From positions 1 to 38,252 of the forward strand of contig JAOINB010000014.1 in NCBI GenBank assembly GCA_028139135.1: a stretch of 38,252 nt of DNA, read 5' to 3'. Shown piece after piece: positions 9,289 through 17,600 of the stretch. The translations under genes and the position numbers were made by a program. This stretch comes from Betaproteobacteria bacterium (lineage in GTDB: Bacteria > Pseudomonadota > Gammaproteobacteria > Burkholderiales > Burkholderiaceae_A). Positions within the stretch are counted from its first letter, which is position 1. Each line of letters begins with the position of its first letter. The notes below the pieces were generated by a model, which was not told the DNA's origin, did not search any database, and saw only the letters and a list, made by a program, of their open reading frames with translations.

Positions 9289-9606
9289 TTAGTTTATTAG
9301 GCAATCATTACCAACTACAATGCCACCTTGACTCATACACTGCTGAGTAAAATTTCTTTTTAATTCCTGAATCTCACGCTTTTGCTTCTTTAATTCGATC
9401 ATGATTTCGCTATTATATTTTTTTAGTTCATTAACAAGTGTCATGTTTTCTAAGCATACCTTTTTGTTTTCAGAACCCAAACAAACGTGATCGGGGTTAT
9501 TGTTATCAAAATTTTTCGCAGATTTTTTTTCTATGCTTGAAAGTTCAAAGTTACTGCAAGACACTAGGAACAATCCGACACAAAAAATGGTTAAACTTTT
9601 ATTCAT
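9289..9606 (-). CDS. small coiled-coil lipoprotein
   Basis: A 105-residue product beginning MNKSLTIFCVGLFLVSC; the lipobox LVSC predicts lipidation at Cys17. Residues about 58-90 (LVNELKKYNSEIMIELKKQKREIQELKRNF) have heptad spacing typical of a coiled coil, and the end carries CMSQGGIVVGNDCLIN with two Cys that could pair. GAGGT lies 5 bases before the ATG. It lies upstream of the MORN gene on the same strand, about 200 bases away. The function is unknown. Confidence 0.72.
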   Translation of the reverse strand: MNKSLTIFCVGLFLVSCSNFELSSIEKKSAKNFDNNNPDHVCLGSENKKVCLENMTLVNELKKYNSEIMIELKKQKREIQELKRNFTQQCMSQGGIVVGNDCLIN

Positions 9607-10042
9607 TCATACCTCATGCGGTTTAAATATATTCTTGATGCTTTTTTGTGTTATGTATCTGTATTGTATAGACTATGTTCATGGTCTTACAACCTCTGGT
9701 ATACAGTTTGCCCACTTGAAATGTATTAATACCTTTATAATTTTTACTTAAGCAGATTTTTGCCTCGCATTTTTATCAGTCAACGAAATGACAATTTCAA
9801 ATAGCGATTTCCTCTAGCAAAATCTTTTTTCCAATGTCCGAAAGCCAAGGAAGATATTTAATTAAAAATATCTTCCTTATTGCCTGTCTCTAAATGCTTT
9901 TCTACCATTCATAAATTTTAATAACGAACTAATCTGTGGTATATCTTGGGCGTAGAAGAAATAAAAAAAGCAAGTTTGTCTAAGCCACCCGAGATACTTT
10001 TACGTATCAAAAAACAATTTATTTCACACAACATGTGTTGCT
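9607..10042. other. intergenic region with one strong hairpin
   Basis: 436 bases without a convincing gene; the only structured element is the 13-bp inverted repeat at 9847-9878, described separately. Confidence 0.45.
9847..9878. terminator. perfect 13-bp hairpin
   Basis: AAGGAAGATATTT, a 6-base loop, then AAATATCTTCCTT. It lies downstream of the minus-strand small gene at 10043-10228. No T-run follows on either strand, so intrinsic termination is only a guess; an RNA-processing or protection role is equally possible. Confidence 0.4.
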
Positions 10043-10228
10043 TTATCGAATAAAAAAAACTCCCGTCCCGATTAGAACCAGCGCTATCAGGGCACATTCT
10101 ATCCACAAAAAAGCTACGAATTTATTCATGAAACCAGGTATCCTCCTGGAAAAGTGAAAGGCGTGGGAAAGATGTTTTCGATTTTGCGAATCAGAAAAGC
10201 GTGGGACAGCCGTAATACTCTTGACCAT
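10043..10228 (-). CDS. small single-pass membrane protein, 61 residues
   Basis: A 61-residue product with a basic N-terminal half (VKSITAVPRFSDSQNRKHL) and a C-terminal hydrophobic helix at about residues 35-59 (FVAFLWIECALIALVLIGTG). Start support is unusually good for so small an ORF: AAGGAG lies 6 bases before the ATG at 10228. The short end after the helix and the basic N-terminus suggest the N-terminus faces the cytoplasm. No family is recognised. It may be a regulatory or envelope small protein. Confidence 0.6.
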   Translation of the reverse strand: MVKSITAVPRFSDSQNRKHLSHAFHFSRRIPGFMNKFVAFLWIECALIALVLIGTGVFFIR

Positions 10229-10539
10229 AATATTCTCCTTAGTTAATCATTTTTGGTGACAACCTTTTGCGACTTTTTGCCTTTTGAGCATTTTTTTCGA
10301 AAATTTTATTTCGAACATAGTCACCCTTATATCCTACTATATTACTCAGGATTAATCATCTTTTTTTTCCTTGTAATTGATTGCGTTATCCCTTGTTTAT
10401 TTGGTAGGGTCTGGATTGTTTGTAGATTGTTGATTTAAATGAAAATCTAAGTTATTTCGATAGAAATCATGACGCATAATGAAAACTTAACTCACAATTT
10501 AATCTGTGACACTAACTCTCTTTCCTTGACTCTTCTAAA
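10229..10539. other. intergenic region, no gene seen
   Basis: About 310 bases upstream of the 61-residue gene. The part adjacent to 10228 carries its ribosome binding site. A plus-strand open frame here (10253-10438) has no RBS and a phenylalanine-rich low-complexity product, so it was not called. Confidence 0.4.
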
Positions 10540-10626
10540 AACGAGTTGTGCGTAGTTTTAATAGACATGCTCAGCAGTGTAAGCAAGGCAGGCGAAAGTA
10601 ATGATTTTGCAAACTACGTTTTTTTT
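10540..10626 (+). ncRNA. candidate small RNA or leader ending in a T8 run
   Basis: CGTAGTTT at 10551-10558 pairs perfectly with AAACTACG at 10611-10618, which is followed directly by eight T residues (10619-10626). The roughly 50 bases between could fold further (GCAAGGC, GGCG and TTTTGC segments). This looks like a structured transcript with its own intrinsic terminator, located 40 bases before the phasin -35 box. It matches no riboswitch class I know. No promoter was identified with confidence. Confidence 0.3.
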
Positions 10627-10667
10627 GTAAATATGCAAATAAAAATAGAATTATTTAAAAAAAACTC

Positions 10668-10697
10668 TTGATATTTTGTGCATTGCATCAATATACT
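10668..10697 (+). promoter_or_regulatory. phasin promoter with flanking TGC-N3-GCA dyads
   Basis: TTGATA at 10668-10673 and TATACT at 10692-10697, 18 bases apart, form a good sigma-70 promoter. Two short palindromes of the form TGC-N3-GCA occur: TGCATTGCA at 10679-10687 (between the boxes) and TGCACCGCA at 10702-10710 (start-site region), 23 bases apart. PhaR-type regulators of phasin genes are reported to bind TGC/GCA-type motifs, so autoregulation by a PhaR-like repressor is a reasonable inference. Confidence 0.6.
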
Positions 10698-10735
10698 ATA
10701 TTGCACCGCATCATTTACTAATATCGGAGGAAGAA

Positions 10736-11302
10736 ATGACATCATTTCCGGACATTGAGTATTATTCTACATTTTGCAAAAAATTCACCAAAAATCTATC
10801 TGATTTTTCAGAAATAGCTTTTGAAAAGTTTGTGCAGGCAAACGATTACAATATCAAGTACACCAAAAGCACTCTTGATAACACTAATAACACTTTGGCA
10901 GCAATGCTAGAAATCAAGGACCCTCAAAAGGTTGTGAAATTTTCTCAAAACTCTATTAAACCAGTTTCTGCAAAGCTAACAGATTATTTTAAAGAAATTT
11001 ACAAGATAAACTCGGATTTCTTAAAATCGGGTTCTCAATATGTTGAAAGTGAAAGCGAAGAAATGAACAAAATTATTTCTGATCAGGTTGAAGAGATGAG
11101 CAAAAACGCTCCCGCTGGTACCGAGGGAGTTGTCGCTATAACGAAGTCGTCTGTAGCTACTTCCATTTCCATATATGATTCGATAACAAAAGCAGCAAAG
11201 CAAGTTTTTGAGATCGTCGATAACAATATTGATGCTGCCTCAAAAGTTAGTGAATCAGTAGCATCCGGTTCTAATAAAACAAAAAGCAAAAAGGCTGCTT
11301 AA
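10736..11302 (+). CDS. phaP: phasin family protein
   Basis: A 188-residue soluble, largely helical product (MTSFPDIEYYSTFCKKFTKN at the start). Residues about 15-120 hold the amphipathic helices and the pattern VQANDYNIKYTKSTLDNTNNT typical of the phasin_2/PhaP family, and the C-terminus is an Ala/Ser/Lys-rich tail (NKTKSKKAA). Phasins coat polyhydroxyalkanoate granules in the cytoplasm. I chose the ATG at 10736 because GGAGGA lies 4 bases before it; the longer frame from 10676 overlaps the promoter. No PHA synthase is in the window, so the link to PHA storage is inferred from family alone. Confidence 0.82.
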   Translation: MTSFPDIEYYSTFCKKFTKNLSDFSEIAFEKFVQANDYNIKYTKSTLDNTNNTLAAMLEIKDPQKVVKFSQNSIKPVSAKLTDYFKEIYKINSDFLKSGSQYVESESEEMNKIISDQVEEMSKNAPAGTEGVVAITKSSVATSISIYDSITKAAKQVFEIVDNNIDAASKVSESVASGSNKTKSKKAA

Positions 11303-11322
11303 TAGCGAATGTTTTTCCAGGA

Positions 11323-11344
11323 AAAGGAAGGTTTTGGCCTTCCT
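11323..11344 (+). terminator. phasin terminator hairpin
   Basis: AAGGAAGG, loop TTTTGG, CCTTCCTT: a perfect 8-bp G+C-containing stem 20 bases after the phasin stop codon. The following bases are pyrimidine-rich (CCTTGCTTAATT) rather than a pure T-run. Confidence 0.55.
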
Positions 11345-11372
11345 TCCTTGCTTAATTAATATTATACGGCGT

Positions 11373-11816
11373 CATGTATCTGAAAATAAATCTTACAAAG
11401 TTTAAGAGGGTTTTGACGGTAATTGTTTAGATTGTTGTTTCATCTTTAGCTTGTGGTTTCATCTTTAGCTTGTGGTTTATTTTTAATAAAATCGAAGAGT
11501 CGTCAATACCAAAAGAATTGATTCAATAAACGGTCCATCTTGTTAATTATTGTGCAATTATCAATACCTCCTTCATGATGCAATCTATTCCGGATGGGCC
11601 TCGCGCTTTCTTTCGTGGCAGTAAAGTAAATATCAACGCACCCGAGGGGCAGAAAATGCAACGTGTAGCTAGTAGCCGTTATCCAGACTTCAGTTTTGGG
11701 AGACCAATAATTCATCTCGTAAGAGAAAACACCGTAATAGCTGACTGCGAAAGAAAAGGTCCATCCACATTAGAAGGATTAAAAAGAAATATTTTTTTGT
11801 TAGTGTTTAGAATCTA
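11373..11816 (+). pseudogene. degraded copy of the 35831-36235 gene
   Basis: Starting ATGTATCTGAAAATAAATC, this stretch aligns along its length with the intact gene at 35831-36235. It carries an in-frame TAG early (AATTGTTTAG, about 11427), a 19-bp tandem duplication with unit GTTTCATCTTTAGCTTGTG (about 11438-11475), and a second stop (CAATAA, about 11524). The 3' half is still readable (MMQSIPDGPRAFF, KMQRVASSRYPDFSF) and its end differs from the intact gene. The two stops and the duplication remove the membrane anchor and most of the frame, so no functional product is expected. It lies directly after the phasin terminator. Confidence 0.85.
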
Positions 11817-11832
11817 ATGAATAGCTCTAATG

Positions 11833-12078
11833 CTATTGATTTTCCTGGTTCGCCTTCATTATTTTAATACAATCTATCGTTCCGGACTCATATCCTTTAA
11901 GAAAGCCGTCTTTAAAAGACTTATTTTTCCACTTTTTCCGCTTATCTCTAAACTCCTTGCAACCATTACTTTTTAACCCCTCCTTATACCCTTCACTAAA
12001 CCCAACATTAAATTCTTTTATAGAGGAATCGCAGGAGGCTAATAACACTAGTAACAGAAAAGTGAAAACGTAATGCAT
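11833..12078 (-). CDS. small putative lipoprotein
   Basis: An 81-residue product beginning MHYVFTFLLLVLLASC, with lipobox LLASC at residues 12-16. The mature part is short, basic and contains two similar segments, FNVGFSEGYKEGLKSNGC and SFKDGFLKGYESGTIDC, each Gly-Phe/Tyr rich and ending in Cys, so it looks like an internal duplication of a mini-repeat (pattern F-x-x-G-F-x-x-G-Y). No family is recognised. It converges with the pseudogene. No clear RBS is seen. Confidence 0.6.
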   Translation of the reverse strand: MHYVFTFLLLVLLASCDSSIKEFNVGFSEGYKEGLKSNGCKEFRDKRKKWKNKSFKDGFLKGYESGTIDCIKIMKANQENQ

Positions 12079-12441
12079 AGTTAAATGTACTTTTTTTTAA
12101 AATATAGACAGTCTTTGCCAGGACCTTGACTGAAAAAAAACCTCGTAAATCTCCCAGACTATAACCCAAAAAAACTACTCCCGCTATATTTTTGTGGATT
12201 TTTAGGTGACCCTCTGGTAACTAATTAGATTTGGTTACTACAGTTCATTCTAGGAATGCATAGTAATCAGGACTAGGAAGCGTGCAGACAATTGTATGGG
12301 TATAAAACAAACTACTATCACGTGTAAAAACGAATATTTCACAAACACTTTAAGGGCTTTGTTTTTCAACGTAGACTATGTCGTATTTCGCTTTTCTTTT
12401 TTTTAAAAAAACATTTCTACTCTCTCAGCACATATTTTTCA
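12079..12441. other. intergenic region, no gene seen
   Basis: 363 bases between two minus-strand genes. No ORF, tRNA or recognisable repeat. A 13-base string, CTGGTAACTAATT, also occurs near 31987, but without surrounding similarity. Confidence 0.4.
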
Positions 12442-13407
12442 TTATTTTATTTTAAGAATTTTCTTTTCTGCTTTAAGCAATGGATCCTTAAATCTCACCG
12501 TTTTATTATCATGAGGATTGGGCCATGGGAAAGAAACACCACCTATTTCTCCTTCGTGTCTGTAGTCTCCTTTTCCACGTTCCCCCGGTACTCCATGATT
12601 TCTACTGGTATTTTTTAAATATTGGGGTGTATAACAAAAATCTGGGTCAATAATTATCGCTACAATACCGGAAAAAAAAGAAACGCTTCTGATCGCACTA
12701 TATCTTTTAATCACCTCTTGTTTTACATTCGTAACCCATTTGTCACCATAACGACTTCCGAAAACTTGCTTTAACGTAAGGTTATCCGTCAAGTCCTTAA
12801 CAAACTCAAAAAAAGTTACCTCATCATTTCCAGCCCTAAAATCTTTAAAAAAACTTGTATTTACATCCTCGAAAATTAGCATCATTTTTCGTTTCCCATA
12901 AATTAGTACTGAAAAAAAGGTAATGACCTGTTGAAAAAATTGATGCCCTCCATCATCAATAATTATATCAACGTCAGGATAATGGGAAAAAAATGCTTTC
13001 CAAAAATTTGGATCGGCTTGATCGCCAATAACAATGTCAATGTCATCCGTTGCATATTTTTTTGCACCTGGATTTAAATCTATTCCAATAATTTTGGATT
13101 GTTCTCCAAGCCATTTTCTCCAGGTAAGTAACGAGCCACCGCGAAAAACCCCAACTTCACTTAAGATAACCTTTTGATCTCTATATTTAGATAATAAATC
13201 TGAATATGCTTGGAAGTAACTACTAGCTTTTATCGACATATTATCTGAAAACGACATCCATGTAACATACAGATCTCGCGCATCTTTATCCATTGAAAAA
13301 GTAAATGCTTCTCCCCATTTTTGCAGTTCCTCAGAGCTATATTTTTTGTTATCTTTTTGTTTATCTGAAAACCAGTTGAAGGGCAAACTAGTCCTATTTT
13401 TTTTCAT
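12442..13407 (-). CDS. class I SAM-dependent methyltransferase, CmcI/sugar O-methyltransferase-like
   Basis: A 321-residue soluble product. Residues 80-98 (KVILSEVGVFRGGSLLTWR) match the modified glycine loop EVGVFRGGSL of the cephalosporin-hydroxylase (CmcI) and macrocin/rhamnosyl O-methyltransferase group. Asp110 and its surroundings (IGIDLNPGAKKY) fit the SAM ribose acid. IIIDDGGHQFFQQ at 148-160 is the conserved metal/His region of this family. Such enzymes methylate sugar hydroxyls on glycans or natural products. The C-terminus (about 270-300) is Gly/Arg/His-rich. The neighbours 13668, 20727 and 22066 are other transferases. The substrate is not readable. Confidence 0.75.
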   Translation of the reverse strand: MKKNRTSLPFNWFSDKQKDNKKYSSEELQKWGEAFTFSMDKDARDLYVTWMSFSDNMSIKASSYFQAYSDLLSKYRDQKVILSEVGVFRGGSLLTWRKWLGEQSKIIGIDLNPGAKKYATDDIDIVIGDQADPNFWKAFFSHYPDVDIIIDDGGHQFFQQVITFFSVLIYGKRKMMLIFEDVNTSFFKDFRAGNDEVTFFEFVKDLTDNLTLKQVFGSRYGDKWVTNVKQEVIKRYSAIRSVSFFSGIVAIIIDPDFCYTPQYLKNTSRNHGVPGERGKGDYRHEGEIGGVSFPWPNPHDNKTVRFKDPLLKAEKKILKIK

Positions 13408-13667
13408 TTTATTCTCATGCCGGAATTACCTTAATAGTCAGACTAAATTTTAAATCCTAAACTTTGAAAAACCTGAACATTTCAAATTGATGTTTATAAT
13501 AGCTAATGTATACTATATCTTAGTAAGTATATAAATTATTGAATAATAATTAGCCCCCCTATCTCAAAAAAAATTATTGAAATAAACGATAAGTAAATAC
13601 AAATATAGATCTTGCTAAAATATGTAGTACAGTTGGCAATGATGTTTGATCTTGAAATTAGCTATCA

Positions 13668-14414
13668 ATGGGTTGTAACAGTACCTCTCGTCATCTTCTT
13701 AATTTAATGTCTCAATTTGATTTGGACAACAAAAAAGTATTGGAACTTGGGTTTTTTCCAGGTGCAACAGAAATTGACTTCAAAAAACATATTACAAAGG
13801 GGAAAAATGTCCTTTTCTATCGTTCTAATCTCTCCAATAATGAAGGGATAGATTTTTCCTGGGATTTACACAAACCGCTTCCGATTGATGCTCCTGTTAA
13901 AAATTTCGACTTTATAATTTGCAGTTCAGTCATGGAACATGTTTCACGCCCATGGTTGGCGGCAAAAAATATTGAGAGCGTGATTGGAAAAAAGGGAATC
14001 CTTATTTGGACAACGCCATGGGTATGGAGGATACATGGATATCCTAATGATTATTGGAGATTCACCCCGAATGCAGTTAAAGAATTATTCACGAACATAA
14101 GTTGGTCATGGATAGGCTATGAAATTACAAATGGATTAGATCAATCAGTTCTTATTGATACTGTGGGCTGGGAAAAAGATGCTTGTATTCAATTTAGTCC
14201 TGCGGCATATCAGAAATTATCAGAAGCTCCATGCTTCCCTGGGATTATGAACATTAAATCAAAATCAGCCATCTTTGTATCCTCTGACAAAACATACAAG
14301 GTTAAAAACATGGAAAATCCAGATGAGTCCATATACAAGTTTATAACTTCTGGAAAGCTTTCTCCAGTAATGTGTCCCATGAGTAATTTTATAATGATTG
14401 GAAAAAAACAGTAA
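13668..14414 (+). CDS. SAM-dependent methyltransferase (Methyltransf_11-like)
   Basis: A 248-residue product. Motif I is a variant, VLELGFFPGATE (residues 24-35), in place of the usual GxGxG. A clear post-motif acid and aromatic stretch follows, FDFIICSSVMEHVSRPW (about 84-100), then GILIWTTPWVWRIHGYP with the conserved DYWRFTP box, which is typical of methyltransferases in polysaccharide loci. The start at 13668 has no strong RBS. Divergent from the methyltransferase at 12442 and convergent with the giant protease. The glycine-poor SAM loop means activity should not be assumed. Confidence 0.72.
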   Translation: MGCNSTSRHLLNLMSQFDLDNKKVLELGFFPGATEIDFKKHITKGKNVLFYRSNLSNNEGIDFSWDLHKPLPIDAPVKNFDFIICSSVMEHVSRPWLAAKNIESVIGKKGILIWTTPWVWRIHGYPNDYWRFTPNAVKELFTNISWSWIGYEITNGLDQSVLIDTVGWEKDACIQFSPAAYQKLSEAPCFPGIMNIKSKSAIFVSSDKTYKVKNMENPDESIYKFITSGKLSPVMCPMSNFIMIGKKQ

Positions 14415-14642
14415 TGTGAATTTAGTGCTTGTATCACAACATCAAAAAACAGTAGTCTTCCTAATGTTGTTTAAGTTACAATCACTGCACAAAAATTACT
14501 TTTTTATCAATCGGATTAGTATAGATACTTTTTCTAGATATGAGATTAATAATGACTAAAACTTATTTGCTATATTCTCAACCTGCGATTAGTAAAGGAT
14601 ACATTTTGTTTCTGATTTTTTTTCTACTACTAAAAACTCAGA

Positions 14643-17600
14643 TTAGTCATTATTCAAAAGTTCCATTGCAACTGGCTCAGAAATATTACTCAGTATGCTC
14701 AATTGCTCATTAATCAAGGATTGGATTTGTGCTTTGATCAATTCTAATAACGTTGCAGCAACCACTGGGCTATCAGCTGATTCCGCACCAGTATCTCCGC
14801 TCTGACTCGCTGCAACAACTTGCATTCTTTCATCCAACGTCCCTGCAACACTACCAAGTGCCGCTCTTTGTGCATCTACTTCGTCAATTGCTGCCTGAAG
14901 TGCATTGATTAAATTGAGTAACGCTTCCGGACTATTTAAATCCTCACCAATTAATCCATGAGGCTCCGCTTCCCTACCCTCTAGGACTGCCAATACATTA
15001 TTGAGAATGCTTTGAGGAATGTTAAAATTTGCTAAACTAGGAAATGCTGCAACATTTAGTTTCGCGTTTGTCAAAACAATTGGTTTATAAATTCTTCCAG
15101 GCTCTCCATTGCCTCGAAATGTCGTAAGTTTATGATCAGAAATTCCTACTGATTTTTCATTTTTGCCATTTACGAATGCTCCTTCTACTACATTTATTTT
15201 GTATGAGGCATCGAATTCTAGTGGATTAGTAAAATGAATTTCTACGGATTGACCATTAATAATCACATTGTTACTAGTTGCAACGTTAATAGATTCTAAG
15301 AGATTACCTTTGGCATCAGAGATTGTGATCAAACCTGAGCCTTTAGTTACTGTCTGATTGAAAGTAATTTCAAAATGATTTACACCAGCATCAAGTGACT
15401 CTTCTTTTGAGAGCATATTCAATGATTCTGGCATAGTCGGATGAACTGCAACCCCTGTTCCTATTGCACTAATATAATAGTTTGGAACTTGTGCATTTTT
15501 TAAGCGAATGATTGCCTCTCCAGGTTCAAAAATTTCATCACCGTCGGATAAACCGAGTACATATGTATCTGAGTTATACGTGTAGATTGCTGTTGAAAAA
15601 TGTTGAGAACTGTCTCCAATATTCATAGCGGAAACGAGAGTTGCATCTACTGAGACACCAAGAACTCCTCCAATTAGATTTGCAGCAGTACTCACTCCTA
15701 CAGCTGTTCCATGTTGAACCTGACCAGAACTAGTACTAGGTTCATAACCTTCGATTCTCAATATGTCGGAGTTAGCAGTTGACGTAATGTCACTTGAAAA
15801 ATTCTCAACAATGACATACTCCCTTGTGCTTCCTACTTTGTAATGCAAAATATCGCGCTCATTGTCATTTCCGAGGTCAAATGTCGTTGTAGTTGTTCCT
15901 CCATACATTGTTGAGGTAGCGGTGATCTGATCAGAAAACGTTGTACCCGAAAATGTACCTCCTCCACTAAAAGACATTGTAAGATTCATAGTGCTAGCTG
16001 ATGCAGATCCATTGGGTGCTGAAAGACCCATTGCTACTGTCCAACCAGATTGAAAAAGCGTTAAATCATTGATACGGGCACTAACTGGAACACGTCCTGC
16101 TAGGTTCCCAGAAAAGGAAAATGATTGTGTCTGGATAGCCGAAAGATTCAGATTCGTATCATATGCAGACAAAGAGTGATCAATATTATTATTCGATAAG
16201 TTAAGGGAGATACTTTGTGCCGAAAGACCCTCCATTTCGATCGTATGAGTGTTATTCGCACTTAATTGAAAAGTTTTCGTTGAAATCCCCGAGGCAAGAA
16301 AAATTTCCTTATCGCGTAACGTGATATCCACAACATCTTGGGCAATCATATCCTGAAATCGAGTAGCGCCAGTATTATATCCACGCGAATTTGTCTCGAA
16401 ATATGTCAACGTTTTGGTCTCGATTGCTGTGAGGTAACTATTATAGGCAGGCGAGTCGAAATGAAATGTCGCACTACCACCTGCCGAAATATTTTGAATC
16501 TGGTTGGGATTACTTGCTGGATTTGATGTGAAGTCAGCAGATACAAATAGATCTCCCCCAATTCCGAGTGTAGGAGCAGTTGAGTTGAACACAAACTCAC
16601 CGCTATTAAGGTGATTTCTGTTCATGATAATTGTCCTCATACCCGTCGACTCTATCGTCATGTCACCAGAAACATAACTATCCGTTCGCCCAAATAAATC
16701 AGAACGAGGATAAGCATAATCGGCAGAAAAACTCCATTGGGCTAATGTAAAGACTGTTTGTCCTCCATCGTCATCGAATGTAAAAGATCCTTTTACATCG
16801 AGACTACTTGCCTGAAACCAAAGTGCCCGATCAGTACTTGTAACACTCATATCTCCACCAATATCAAAGATACGTGCTCCAACGGGGGAAGAATAAGCAT
16901 CGCCGATGCTATTAATACCCGAGCCCGATAAAGCCATATTTAAATCATTAGTTGTCGATATGGCAGAAAAATACACATGCCCGAGCTTCCCAGCAATATT
17001 TACATTTTCAGCAGAAAGGTTTCGTATATTGACTCCTTTTTTAATCGTATCTCCGACTAATGTAAATGTTTTGGTAGAAATTGCAGAAGCAGTAACCTCT
17101 CCAGCATTTGTCAGATGAAAATTCACCGATTCTTTTGCAGTTAAAGTGGTTATATTTGTTTGAAAAGAAACATTATCTGTGGTGTAAAAGAATTCAGAGT
17201 CTGTATACAGGTTATCGAGTTTAATAGAGTTGATCGCATTCGTTGAAGATGCACTAGCAGTAGAGTCCGTTGACCTTGTAAAATTGAGTGTCATGTTACC
17301 ACTAGATGAAACGTTGGCAATGATAATAGGTGAACCACCCCATCTATCATTTCTATAACTTTCGACCAAACCTGCAGAAACAGAAAACTTCCCACCAACT
17401 CCAGTTTCTGCAATATTATTGCTACTATGTGCTGTCATAAACTGCTCTGGACCTTGAAAATTTAATGAAGTAAGTCTTGCAAGATGAATTTCCAAATCCT
17501 CACCTACAGTATTATTTGTAGGTCCTTGTATGCCACCAACTATATGGTGTGCGCTGTTAAACGATGAGACAATTATATTTGGAAGGTGATCTGAAGTGAT

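Noticed and set aside
10253-10438. Plus-strand 61-residue open frame
   Set aside because: Starts on TTG/GTG without a ribosome binding site and gives a Phe-rich low-complexity product; it lies in the upstream region of the better-supported minus-strand gene.
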